Below, one piece after another: positions 33,730 to 45,800 of a DNA stretch of 64,000 nt (its first letter is position 1; each line of letters starts with the position of its first letter). The position numbers and the translations under genes were made by a program. Origin of the DNA: Chionoecetes opilio (lineage: Eukaryota > Arthropoda > Malacostraca > Decapoda > Majidae); NCBI GenBank assembly GCA_016584305.1, contig JACEEZ010016425.1:350739-414738 (forward strand), in the 5' to 3' direction. The notes beneath the pieces were generated by a model. It was not told where the DNA came from. It made no database searches and worked only from the letters and a program-made list of their open reading frames with translations.

Positions 33730-36700
33730 ATCAGAATCCAAATTTCCGTGTTTTTTTCATTGTTTTTCATTACAGGTGCGATACATGGCATAGATGCACG
33801 TTTACATGAAAACCGAACGTTGAGCATTTTTTTTTGCAGAACAAAGGGCACTAGCTCTTTGGGGACCTGAAGGAAACCTTTTTAAGGTCATTAATGCGGT
33901 AAAAATTGCCATCTTTGGGTGTGCCATCCATATTCCTCAAAGGTGATGGAAGCGGGATTTGGTTTTCCGGGGGCATGCCATACCTAGCGGGGATGCGCTC
34001 GAAGGATGTGGGTTAAGGGGATCCCTGGTTTGGGGGAAGTTTCTCGGCGGCTTTCTGGTGAACATGCTCGCCCTAAGATGATCGATCGACTGCTGCTCGT
34101 CTGCGGACTCGAGTAGAGTTTTGCCACGAATTGTTCTACGGGTCTGGTGTTGTTCACGGAGCCCGATCTCATCCTCATTTTCTGATATTACTCCGGTGAG
34201 TAGGTGTCCATGTTTCAGCATTACTGGCCACGTTGATTTTTTCCCAAGTCCATGGAACTGACTAGTGCTGTCGCAACCAGTCAGAGCGTGATATAAAGGT
34301 AAGCCTAATATCACATCTTCATGCAAGCCGTCTCGAATAAGATGTATTGGTACATATCTAGGCTTCTTATGTGTTCCAGAACTGATCCAAACATTTAGTC
34401 CAAGGTTATGGTGTATAGCTAAGACAAGGACATCAGTATCACGACTGACAATTACTGTTTTCTCATATCCGTGACGGTGTGCATCATATCCATGCAAAAT
34501 CAGTCTCGTGTCTGCCTCTTCCTGACTCGACATCAAGTGTCGAACATCCCTGTTCGTTGACGATTGTACATCATCGTCGGAGACCGGACCACCCGCAACG
34601 ACAAGTTCGCTGCCAGCTGGTAATGCAGTAGCCTTTAGTAGTAGCTGACCAGCGAGAAATCTAATGAGATTGGTCTTGTTCTCTTCCAGTGTGATGAACG
34701 ATTTCCAGTTATATGAAAGGTTACTATTTCGGCCATCTATAATGCGGCGAACTTTGCGAGTTTTTCCAGCTCGTCTCTCTCTAGTGGCCTGCTTGATTGA
34801 GCTAGTCTTGTACGTGTCAAAGACCACATCCACTCGCGTACAATCATCATTAAAATGGGCAAGGATACTGGATGCAAAGTGGTCTGCATAATCTCCGAAG
34901 GTTTGGGCGCCCTTTGGTTTTTGTAGAGCTTGAACTATTCCCATTGCATCAATCAATGTGCAGGTTTTTTCACTATTTGATGGAAATTCTGTTCTCGCCA
35001 AGTGGTCTCCCAATATGTGACTCAGTTTAGATTTATCAGTCGCATGAAGCTGACTCTCGAGCGATGCTAGGGACAGTGGCACAGAATAGAGCTCATATTT
35101 CAATATGTTGGAAAGATTGATTTCTCGACCGCAGCTAGCCGCTGATAGGAGCCTGTGGTATATCTTTCTGTCAGTTTTTACAACCTTCGGACCGGCTGGT
35201 GCCTTCTTGGATTCCGTTGTAATTGAATGAAATGTCTTGGAGTTGTTCTTCTTGATTGGATCATAGAAGTTTACAGATGGATTTGGACCGAGTCTGAGTT
35301 TTGCAAACTGTTCTACTATAGATTTCCCACGCTGTCGTGCAGTCATCAAGTCATCTTTGATATCATTCGGAGCCACATCATTTGTCGAAATGCAGATGAG
35401 TTCTGCTTGTTCACGCCCAAATGGATTGAACGCATCTAACTGATTCATCAACTTTTGAATATCCGCTTTCATCTCGCTTAGTTTCTTGCAGACAACCGGT
35501 TTGTATGCGTTGTTGGTAGACTAGTCGTCATGCCGGCCAGTATACGAGCATCATCACTCAGTCGAGCACGTTCGCTGCAGGTGAGTATCCGGTTCATAGC
35601 TGATTCGGTGCGTGTTATGCCCACAAGACCTCCAGAAACTTTACACATCTTGTTGACAAATTCAAGTGCCTGATCGGTTGGGACTTGGTTAAACTTCTGC
35701 AATGAACTATGTTTCACTACAAAATTTCCTTGCATGAACTCAGCGTGTACAGTAGGTGAGGCCTCATCGAGTTGCTCCATGTCCATAAGGTACACTGTTC
35801 CCCACCTGGTGTAGTTGACATGGTCGTGCACTGCTAGAAGTGGAAGAACTTCTTTAAACATTTCGATGTGGAGGAGCCAATTTCCATCGCGTTCAGCCCT
35901 GATAAATCACATGAGGATACTGGTTAAATCAATGTATCCATTCCACAGCATGAATGTAGGATTTTCCCGGTTGTCGTGGATGAAGGTCTCAAACTCATGA
36001 TATGAGTCTTGGAGTAATGATACTGCTTGAGAAGTGGTCGATTTTGTTATGGCCTCGTTATTGTCATCAAATGCTGTACGTAGCATGTCCAGTGTCTCAT
36101 TCAAGTCAGACATATCTGTTGTGGTGTTGTCCACCCTCCAACGTTGGTACGCCTTCCATAGCTGTCTCCAGAGAGCCTCTGTTAGCAGTTTGTGTGCGCG
36201 GACAGCTCGGTTCCAGCTCTTGCCTTCCATAATCTTGTTCGTGGTTGTTTCCGTGTAGACTCCAGACTCAGACAGAATATCAGCTAGGCCAGAATCTTTG
36301 AAGTGTTTACCTAGGGCTTTCAAGTAATTCATACCGATATGGAATCCCCCTAGTCTTACGGTGACATTGCCGAACTGTTCTGAAATATGCCACAGAAGCG
36401 CCTTGGCCTTGCAATACACAGCCTCGTCAAATGTCACTACAACCGTGTCCTGTCCGAGGAAGCTTGACGATTGCTTGGCAACCCCAAAGAGCACTGTTGC
36501 GATTGTGTACATCTCGTGAGCTGGGGCAGGGATGATCGGTAGATACCCTACAATACTCTGAGGATGGATGCTAGTCGAGACTTTCTGGTTGAAGATTGTC
36601 CATTCTGGTATTTTCTGACATTCATCGGTGCTATTCCGGGCGCATAACCAAGTGATGTCTAGTAGTTTCGGTTTGCTTGTCACAGACGTGTCGGATGACA

Positions 36701-38425
36701 TTTCCAGGTTAGTTTCGTGCACAAAAGTTGGAGATGGGCGCTGTGGTCCAAGCCTAGCTGACTGTAGCTGATTAAGTTTCCCTCGGTACCTGCCCTTTAG
36801 TGACTTTTTTTTGCCAATTGATGATACACTATTAGTTATTGGCTGCACAGGTCCTCTCTGAAAAGCAGCCATTTGAGTTACATGGAAGGTACCCTTTCCG
36901 TCCAGAGTTTCCTCGATGATGTCGAGATTGTCAGCGGAAAACTGCACAAATCGGCCATGTACCAGCGATCTAGGAATCACCACATTTCCAGCTTCCTGAA
37001 AACCTTTCAACTGATCATTGGCAATAGTTGTGTCGATCTTTCTAAGTGTGTCGTAGCTGACGCAGTCGCCTGCATTGTACAGATAATCGACAAGTCCCTT
37101 GGATCTGGTAACCTGGTGTACCAACAAAGCAGTGGCCATATGCTTCGGTGTAAGTATTTTGCTGTGTGTCGCATGAAACAAAATAGTTGCTCCTGTGTTG
37201 AGGATTCGCTTATGCATGTCTGCGTCTTCCGACATCTCCGCACAATCACCGGTGAGTTCTTCGTCACCAGGATCAGTATACATCCATTTGAGAAACATAT
37301 ATAAGCTGTCAGGCACACATGTTTCATGCAGCTTCTGTGGTTATGTCGTCATAGGTGTCGGCCCTTTAATATCTTTCAAATCCATCTTGATCTTGGAACA
37401 TACATAGTTCAATGATCTCATGAACATCTGATCTTCTCGAAATTGTTGATTTGATGCGTCGTTGTCTCCGTGTATCGATTCTGTCACATCTACTACACCT
37501 TTGAGAGCTTCAATAGCTTCTCCTGTCGATATGGCTGGGAATATCAGTTGCGGCTGTGTTCTATCCCTCTGTTGTCTGAACATAATTGTTGATCCATAGT
37601 GTTTCTGTAGCCTTTGCTTAAGTTTATGCGATCTGTAGGTTGGGGGATTTATGCCTTCGTTGTCTAGCAGCGTGCAATATTGAGTTAGAACGTCATTCAT
37701 GGTGTACACGTGCCCACTCTTAAAACCAATGTCAATAATGTGAGTAAGTTGTTCGAATGCCGCAGCGTATTTGTCAGGAATAGTAGATTCTTCTCTCTGA
37801 AGAGTAGATGCTCTGTTGTGTTGTTCTGCTCTAATTTTGCATGCTTTGTGATAATGTGCCTCATATGCAATTAAATCATTTACGCCAATGAGGCATTTCA
37901 GTCTGTAATTTGTATTCGCAAGCTCCATGATGCTGAGCGCTACTTGGTCGGTCATCACTTGGTGAAGATCTTTTCGGGAGCGGGTCTGACAGAAAATGCA
38001 CGCTTTCCAGGCAACCCCGGTACCACCTTCCTGGTTAGGGACACACTCTGGTCGACTTCATCGTGTTCCATAGGAGGTGCATCTTTGCGCATTTTCAACC
38101 GGTGTATATGATCTTCGTGGTGAACGTAGAATAGCAAGACTTGTGCCATCTAGGCTTTTTTACTGTCAGCTCATCTATATGGTGACTTAAACGATGTAGT
38201 GTGTCTTCATTAGATGGATCTCCAATTGTCAACCTTGAACTATGAGCGGCTTTTACTCTATCAAATCCAGTAATTGATGCTTGCAGCAGATGACTGTGTG
38301 ACAGCTGACAGAAAATGCATGCATCCCATGAAGCATCAGTGACTCTCCGGCTTGGGAGGTATGACAGCCACAGATGGAAATTTCGTCAGTCATACTTGTT
38401 TTCATGTATCACCCGGTTACGCACT
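33730..38425 (-). pseudogene. Academ-like transposase 2: two zinc fingers, core, FEN/XPG nuclease, CXC (broken)
   Basis: From the 5' end, CIFCQ...WHKSCY (about 38320-38140) and a second ACIFCQ...YHKAC (about 37995-37860) form zinc fingers. A core of about 830 residues stays in one frame from 37958 to 35478 with only two stops (37341, 35907). It contains SADNLDIIEETLDGKGTFH, VTFDEAVYCKA, RLGGFHIGMNYL, VNYTRW and TDQALEFVNK. The segment 35472-33937 carries the nuclease: LIDAMGIVQ, VDVVFDTYK, EEADTRLILHG, SRDTDVLVLA and LTGCDSTSQFHGLGKKS. After it, a cysteine pattern like a CXC domain can be followed across one-base slips to about 33730. Frameshifts near 38110, 38000 and 35500 and the stops make it inactive as assembled. 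Confidence 0.8.
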
Positions 38426-38786
38426 CTGCAAAACAAAAGAACATGTTTGTTAGTCACTATATGTATTATGAGCATTCAATAAAACCTTATCATTACTCAT
38501 CTTAACGTATCTTAAATATTTTAACTTATCTTAGTGGGAGGAACCATGTCATGAACAAAACAGCAAAGTGCCAGGCACACGTCTGAAAAGTAATGGCTGC
38601 ACAGATTGCGAGCATTACATGTCGGTATTTGTATACAAGATGCGTTGTCGCTGTTATAAAGTAGATTCACACTGACAATTGTAGGTTTGAACAATTATAT
38701 GCCTTTTCTGAAAAAGGGGTAATGTTATGTTTTCACTATAGGGTAAGTATAACCCCTTATTTTGTTATAAACATTATATAGTTAGG

Positions 38787-39000
38787 NNNNNNNNNNNNNN
38801 NNNNNNNNNNNNNNNNNNNNNNNNNNNNNNNNNNNNNNNNNNNNNNNNNNNNNNNNNNNNNNNNNNNNNNNNNNNNNNNNNNNNNNNNNNNNNNNNNNNN
38901 NNNNNNNNNNNNNNNNNNNNNNNNNNNNNNNNNNNNNNNNNNNNNNNNNNNNNNNNNNNNNNNNNNNNNNNNNNNNNNNNNNNNNNNNNNNNNNNNNNNN
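38787..39000. other. Assembly gap (214 N)
   Basis: A run of N inside the 5' region of transposon 2. Open frames drawn across it are meaningless. Confidence 1.
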
Positions 39001-39623
39001 AGATAGTACATTTACGATTTGCACATTTTTACCTCTACTGGGTACAACAAATTTATACTTTAAAGTTGACATGCTGGTAATATAACACACATTATACCGG
39101 TCATTTTGGTACCATAAACTCATGCATATCATCACTTGTCATAACCATGGAACCAAAATATTACGATTTTGAAACTGTGTAAAAGAGCGCTACCCCACGA
39201 TTATGATTTAAGGCATGTCAGGCCCCCGCACACACCTGGATGTTGGCATCCGCCAAAAATATTATCATGCATATCCATACAATGAAACTAGCATGTATTT
39301 GCCTTTACACAAGGGGGGTGCAACGATTTCAAATTTTAGAGGCCTTTTTGGTGTATGACCGCTGTACTACTAATTGTTCATGGTATGGACATGAGTACGT
39401 ATATCATAACCATTGGTTTTATTAATGAAAACCTGATATTCAACACAAGAACACTTATGAGTACCTTACAGGGGTTAAAATAACATCAAGTATTGGTCGC
39501 TAGCACCCAGTTGTCTGCAAGTTGCCTATCTAATCAAGATTTATGGACCTTTGGAACGGGATCTTAATACTCAGTGTTGCCCATTGTGTACACATCCTCC
39601 GCTCTGTTATTAATATCGCCACA

Positions 39624-39787
39624 ATGCCTCCCGTAGTGCCGGCCAAGGACCCAAAACGTACTGGAAAACCAGGACACCTTACTGTGCCTCAAAAACTTGA
39701 ATTAATAAAGAAACTAGAAGCGGGTAGAAGTGTTGCAAGTGTTTGTTAAGAATATGGTATGAAGAAACAAACTGAGTCGGATATTCG
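39624..39787 (+). pseudogene. Tigger/pogo transposase, N-terminal fragment
   Basis: The translation MPPVVPAKDPKRTGK...LTVPQKLELIKKLEAGRS, then YGMKKQTESDI, matches the start of Tigger (pogo, Tc1/mariner superfamily) transposases, where a CENP-B-type helix-turn-helix binds the transposon ends. An in-frame TAA follows ASVC. The frame is cut at 39787 by a LINE and resumes at 42742. Confidence 0.8.
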
Positions 39788-42741
39788 CGGCCTTAGATCT
39801 AACTTTCTCTGTCGAACATCATCTCTCCTTCTCCAAACCTCATCTTCTTTTCCTCACTGAAACTCAGTTGGCTGTGAGCACTGACAGCAGACCTTTTTCT
39901 GTCTCCTCTTACTGTCTCTATTCTAATTTTAAATCCAAAGCTGGCTGTTGCGTATATGTGCGCAATGACATCACTTGCTCTCGTGCCCACACCCTTGAAT
40001 CTTCCGAATTTTCTACCATCTGGCTTCGACTTCAATGTCACTCTCTTACTAAATTTATCTGTGCTGTATATCTCTCACCTAACTCCTCTGACTATGTAAA
40101 ATTCTTCGACTATTTAACATCAAAAGTGGAGCACATCTCATCTCATTTTCCTTTAGCTGAAATTTCCATTCTTGGGGACTTCAATGTTCACCACCAGCCT
40201 TGGCTATCATCTTCTTTCACTGACCAACCTGGTGAACAAGCCTACAACTTTTCTATCCTCCAAGACCTAGAGTAGCTGGTGCAGCACCCTACCCGTATTC
40301 CTGACCGCCTTGGAGACACGCCCAACATTCTTGATCTTTTCCTAACTACTAACCCTTCTGCTTACTCTGTGAAACTATTCTCTCCGTTGGGTTCCTCCGA
40401 TCACAATCTTATTTCTGTAACCTGTCCTATCGCTCCGGTACCGTCTCGGGACCCACCTAAGCGGAGGTGCTTCTGGCACTTCAACTCAGCTAAGTGGGAA
40501 GACCTAAGGCAGTACTACTCTGATTTTCCATGGAATGATTACTGCTTCCATGTCAAAAGACCCATCTCTTTGTGCAGACCGCATAACTGAAGTCATAGTC
40601 TCTGGCATGGAGGCGTACATTCCACATACTTTCTCTAATCCTAAAGCCCGTCAACCTTGGTTTAACTCTGCTTGTTCTCATGCTGTCCGAGATAGAGAGG
40701 TGGCTCACAAACGGTACCGTAAGCATCCATCTCCTGAAACTCATGCCCTTTATATTTCTGCCCGTAATCATGCCAAATTTTTACTTCAACTTACCAAAAA
40801 CTCTTTTCATTCATAGAAAATGTCAATCTTTCTGAATCAAATTCCTCTCGTGACTTCTGGCATCTAGCTAATAACATCTCTAACAATTTTTCTTCTTCAT
40901 CTTTCCCTCCTATGCTTCACCCAGATGGCTCCACAGCTGTCTCATCTACTTCTAAAGCTGAACTCTTCGCTCAAACATTTGCTAAAAATTCCACTCTGGC
41001 TGATGAAGGGCTTGTTCCTCCTTCTCCTCCACCCTCTGACTATATTATGCCTGTCATTAAGATCCTTCGGAATGATGTTTTCTTTGCTCTTTCTGGCCTA
41101 GATCCTCGGAAGGCTTACGGTCCTGACGGAGTCCCTCCTATTGTTCTCAAAAACTGTGCTTCTGTGCTTGCACCTTGCCTGGTCAAACTTTTCCGTCTTT
41201 GTCTATCTACTTCCACCTTTCCTGCTTGCTGGAAGTTTGCTCACATCCAACCTGTTCCTAAGAAGGGTGACCGTTCTAATCCTTCAAACTACCGTCCTAT
41301 AGCTTTGACTTCCTGCCTTTCTAAAGTTTTTGAATCTATACTTAATAAGAAGATTCTTAAGCATCTATCTGCTCACAATCTTCTATCTGATCGTCAGTAC
41401 GGTTTCCGTAAAGGCCGATCTACTGGCGATCTAGCTTTCCTAACTGAATCTTGGTCATCCTCCTTTAGGGGTTTCGGTGAAACTTTTGCTGTTCTCCTTG
41501 ACATATCAAAAGCTTTTGATAGAGTCTGGCACAAATCTTTAATTTCCAAACTACCCTCATTCGGTTTCTATCCTTCTCTCTGTACCTTCATTTTAAGTTT
41601 CCTTTCAAACCGTTCTATTGCAGCTACTGTAGACGGACATTGTTCTTCTCCTAAATCTATCAATAGTGGTGTTCCCCAGGGTTCTGTCCTATCATCCACT
41701 CTTTCTATAATTTATTAATGATCTTCTAAGTCTAACTCAAAGCCCTATCCACTCCTACACTGATGATTCTACCCTGCATTTTTCAACATCGTTCATTAAA
41801 CGTCCAACTCAACAGGAACTAAGTGATTCATGGAGAGATGCCACCGAGCGCCTAACTTCTGATCTTTCTATAATTTCTGATTGGGGCAAAGCAAACCTTG
41901 TTTTGTTCAATGCCTCAAAAACCCAATTTCTTCACCTATCTACTCGACAAAACCGACCAGATAACTATCCCCTCTTCTTCAATGACACTCAACTGTCTCC
42001 TTCTTCTACAATGAACATTCTAGGACTATCCTTTACTAAAAATCTGAACTGGAAATCTCACCTCTCATCTCTTGCTAAAACAGCTTCTAAGAAGTTAGGT
42101 GTGCTGTGGCGTCTGCGTCCTTTTTTTTCTCCCTCCCAATTGCTTGCTCTCTACAGGGGCCTTATCTGCCCATGTATGGAGTATGTCTCACATGTTTGGG
42201 GAGGATCCACTCATACAGCTCTCCTAAACAGGGTTGAGTCCAAAGCTTTTCGTCTCATCAACTCCTCTCCTCTGACTTACTGTCTTCAATCCTTAAATCA
42301 CCGCCGCAATGTTGCTTCTCTTGCTCTCTTCTACCGTTATTTTCATGCTCACTGCTCTTCTGAACTTGCTAACTGCATGCCTCCCCCACTCCCGCGGCCT
42401 CGCTGCACAAGACTTTTTACTCATTCTCATCCCTATTCTGTCCATCTTCCTAATGCAAGAGTTAATCAGTATCTTTACTCTTTCATCCTTTTCACTGGTA
42501 AACTCTGGAACTCTCTTCCTGTTTCTATTTTTCCACCTTCCTATGACTTAAATCTTTTCAAAAGAAGAGTAACAAGACACCTCCCGAACTAAATTGGCCT
42601 ACCCCTCTGTTTGTATTTTATTCTCTTACTGAGTTCTTTATAGGGACTGGCAACTAAGCGGGCTTTGTGTTACCCATTTTTGTTGTGCCCTTGGCCAGTT
42701 CCTTGTAATGTAAAAAAAGAAAAAAAAAAAAAGAAAAAAAA
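39788..42741 (+). mobile_element. Jockey-type non-LTR retrotransposon, 5'-truncated
   Basis: One ORF2-like reading path covers an endonuclease and a reverse transcriptase, then an AATG-rich 3' end with an A-rich tail (42711-42741). The 5-bp target duplication ATTCG lies at 39783-39787 and 42742-42746. It has landed inside the Tigger gene. ORF1 and the start of the endonuclease are missing, a usual result of incomplete reverse transcription. Confidence 0.87.
39805..42592 (+). pseudogene. LINE endonuclease-reverse transcriptase (jockey clade), broken
   Basis: The enzyme would nick target DNA and prime cDNA synthesis there. Endonuclease motifs visible are FLTETQL (catalytic E), ILGDFNVHH and [10 protein letters not shown] motifs are VPKKGDRSNPSNYRPIALT, GFRKGRSTGDL, LLDISKAFDRVWH, NSGVPQGSVL and SYTDDSTLHF, where the usual YADD is YTDD. 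The C-terminal part (WRLRPFFSPSQLLALYRGL, GKLWNSLP) is typical of the clade. Breaks are a TAG at 40273 and frameshifts near 40540, 40805 and 41705. It ends at 42592 and has no RNase H domain. Confidence 0.88.
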
Positions 42742-42838
42742 ATTCGTCGTATCAAGGAAAAGCTTCAGAAATATGCAGTGAAGATTTCTGTTGAAGAACG
42801 CGTGATAGAAGCAGACACTGAAATTGTACAGGACTGAC
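42742..42838 (+). pseudogene. Tigger transposase, continuation
   Basis: After one copy of ATTCG is removed, the frame from 39787 continues exactly as RRIKEKLQKYAVKISVEERV, the expected next part of a Tigger helix-turn-helix region. It then runs into the satellite array. Confidence 0.75.
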
Positions 42839-42861
42839 TGGGTGATAAGGGTAGTAGCAGA

Positions 42862-45800
42862 CGTTCATGTAGGCTGGCTTGTATAAATGGTGGGAGCAGC
42901 GTTAGTGGGCTGGCTGTTGATAAGTGGTAGGTTGAGCAGCGTTCATGGGTGGCTGTGCCTGGCTGTTGATAAGCTGGTAGGTTTAGCAGCGTTCAGTGGG
43001 GGCTGTGCTGTGTGATAAGTGGTAGGTTGAGCAGCGTTCATGTGGGCTGGCTGTCGGCGTGATAAGGGTAGGTTGAGCAGCGTTCATGTGGGCTGGCTGT
43101 GCCTGGCTGTGATAAGCGGTAGTTGAGCAGCGTTCATGTGGGCTGGCAGTGCCTGGCTGTTGATAAGTGGTGGTTGAGCAGCGTTCATGTGGGCTGGCAG
43201 TGCCTGGCTGTTGATAAGTGGTGGGTTGAGCAGCGTTCATGTGGGCTGGCTGTGCCTGGCTGTTGATAAGTGGTGGGTTGAGCAGCGTTCATGTGGGCTG
43301 GCAGTGCCTGGCTGTTGATAAGCGGTAGGTTGAGCAGCGCTCATGTGGGCTGGCTGTGCCTGGCTGTTGATAAGTGGTGGGTTGAGCAGCGTTCATGTGG
43401 GCTGGCAGTGCCTGGCTGTTGATAAGCGGTAGGTTGAGCAGCGTCATGTGGGTGGCAGTGCCTGGCTGTTGATAAGTGGTGGGGTTGAGCAGCGTTCATG
43501 TGGGCTGGCAGTGCCTGGCTGTTGATAAGTGGTAGGTTGAGCAGCGTTCATGTGGGCTGGCAGTGCCTGGCTGTTGATAAGTGGTGGGTTGAGCAGCGTT
43601 CATGTGGGCTGGCAGTGCCTGGCTGTTGATAAGTGGTGGGTTGAGCAGCGTTCATGTGGGCTGGCAGTGCCTGGCTGTTGATAAGTGGTGGTTGAGCAGC
43701 GTTCATGTGGGCTGGCAGTGCTTGGCTGTTGATAAGTGGTGGGTTGAGCAGCGTTCATGTGGGCTGGCTGTGCCTGGCTGTTGATAAGTGGTGGGTTGAG
43801 CAGCGTTCATGTGGGCTGGCTGTGCTGGCTGTTGATAAGTGGTAGGTTGAGCAGCGTTCATGTGGGCTGGCTGTGCCTGGCTGTTGATAAGTGGTGGGTT
43901 GAGCAGCGTTCATGTGGGCTGGCTGTGCCTGGCTGTTGATAAGTGGTAGGTTGAGCAGCGTTCATGTGGGCTGGCTGTGCCTGGCTGTTGATAAGTGGTG
44001 GGTTGAGCAGCGTTCATGTGGGCTGGCAGTGCCTGGCTGTTGATAAGTGGTGGGTTGAGCAGCGTTCATGTGGGCTGGCAGTGCCTGGCTGTTGAATAAG
44101 TGGTGGGTTGAGCAGCGTCATGTGGGCTGGCGTGCCTGGCTGTTGATAAGTGGTGGGTTGAGCAGCGTTCATGTGGGCTGGCAGTGCCTGGCTGTTGATA
44201 AGTGGTGGGTTGAGCAGCGTTCATGTGAGCTGGCAGTGTGCTGGCTGTTGATAAGTGGTGGGTTGAGCAGCGTTCATGTGGGCTGGCAGTGCCTGGCTGT
44301 TGATAAGTGGTGGGTTGAGCAGCGCTTCATGTGGGGCGTGCCTGGCTTGATAAGTGGTGGGTTGAGCAGCGGTTCATGTGGGCTGGCAGTGTTGGCTGTT
44401 GATAAGTGTGGGTTGAGCAGCGCTCATGTGGGCTGGCAGTGCTGGTGGATAAGTGGTGGGTTGAGCAGCGTTCATGTGGGCTGGCAGTGCCTGGCTGTTG
44501 ATAAGTGTGGGTTGAGCAGCGTTCATGTGGGCTGGCAGTGTTGGCTGTTGATAAGTGGTGGGTTGAGCAGCGTTCATGTGGGCTGGCAGTGCCTGGCTGT
44601 TGATAAGTGGTGGGTTGAGCAAGCGTTCATGTGGGCTGGCATGTGCCTGGCTGTTGATAAGTGGTGGGTTGAGCAGCGGTCATGTGGGCTGGCAGTGCTG
44701 GCTGTTGATAAGGGGTGGGTTGAGCAGCGTTCATGTGGGCTGGCAGTGCCTGGCTGTTGATAAGTGGTGGTTGAGCAGGTTCATGTGGGCTGGCTGTGCT
44801 GGCTGTTGATAAGTGGTAGGTTGAGCAGCGTTCATGTGGCTGGCAGTGCCTGGCTGTTGATAAGCGGTGGTTGAGCAGCGTTCATGTGGGCTGGCTGTGC
44901 CTGGTTGTTGATAAGTGGTGGGTTGAGCAGCGTTCATGTGGGCTGGCTGTGCCTGGCTGTTGATAAGTGGTAGGTTGAGCAGCGTTCATGTGGACTGGCA
45001 GTGCCTGGCTGTTGATAAGTGGTGGGTTGTGCAGCGTTCATGTGGGCTGGCTGTGCCTGGCTGTTGATAAGTGGTAGGTTGAGCAGCGTTCATGTGGGCT
45101 GGCAGTGCCTGGCTGTTGATAAGCGGTAGGTTGAGCAGCGTTCATGTGGGCTGGCAGTGCCTGGCTGTTGATAAGTGGTGGGTTGAGCAGCGTTCATGTG
45201 GGCTGGCAGTGCCTGGCTGTTGATAAGTGGTGGGTTGAGCAGCGTTCATGTGGGCTGGCAGTGCCTGGCTGTTGATAAGTGGTGGGTTGAGCAGCGTTCA
45301 TGAACAAGATAAGAAGAAAGAAGAGAAGAAGAACGAAGAGAAGAAGAAAACAAGTCAAGCCTGAAGAAAGAAAAAAAAGAACAATAACCAAAACTGAAGA
45401 ACTGGTGGGCGGCGGGGGTGGGTGCGGGGTTGTCCTGGGTGTGTCCGGAGCACCATCTTCCGAGGCCCATGTCCTGCCAAGCCGCCCCAGAGTGGTTTCT
45501 GTTTGCTCGTGCGAGATGGGAAAGCGTGTCGTTAGGTCGAGATCGACTCACAACAAAAACATACAAACACATACAGCACCTGGGTCAAGCCCCGGAGACT
45601 TTTTCTCTTACTAGCCTCCTTTCTCTCACCCATCTATTCTTCTCCCTGTCCCCACTTCCCCATCTCCTGCTTTCTCTTTTTATATTCTGATTCTGAGCGT
45701 TCATGTGGGCTGGCAGTGCCTGGCTGATGATAAGCGGTTAGGTTGAGCAGCGCACAATGCGCACATGTGGGCTGGCTGTTGATAAGTGGTGGGTTGAGCA

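Larger units (their letters stand above)
32862..39364 (-). mobile_element. Academ-like DNA transposon 2 (about 6.5 kb, contains N gap)
   Basis: A 25-base inverted repeat ATCGTTGCACCCCCCTTGTG... is at 32890-32914 and, reversed, at 39303-39327, enclosing one long minus-strand gene. Similarity outside this core is weaker, so the outer borders are approximate and no target duplication is assigned. The gene has the same domain order as transposon 1 but is strongly diverged in sequence, so the two are separate lineages of one superfamily. The left flank is in an error-prone stretch. Confidence 0.72.

Noticed and set aside
38757..39135. Open frames across the N run
   Set aside because: They consist mostly of undefined residues from an assembly gap.
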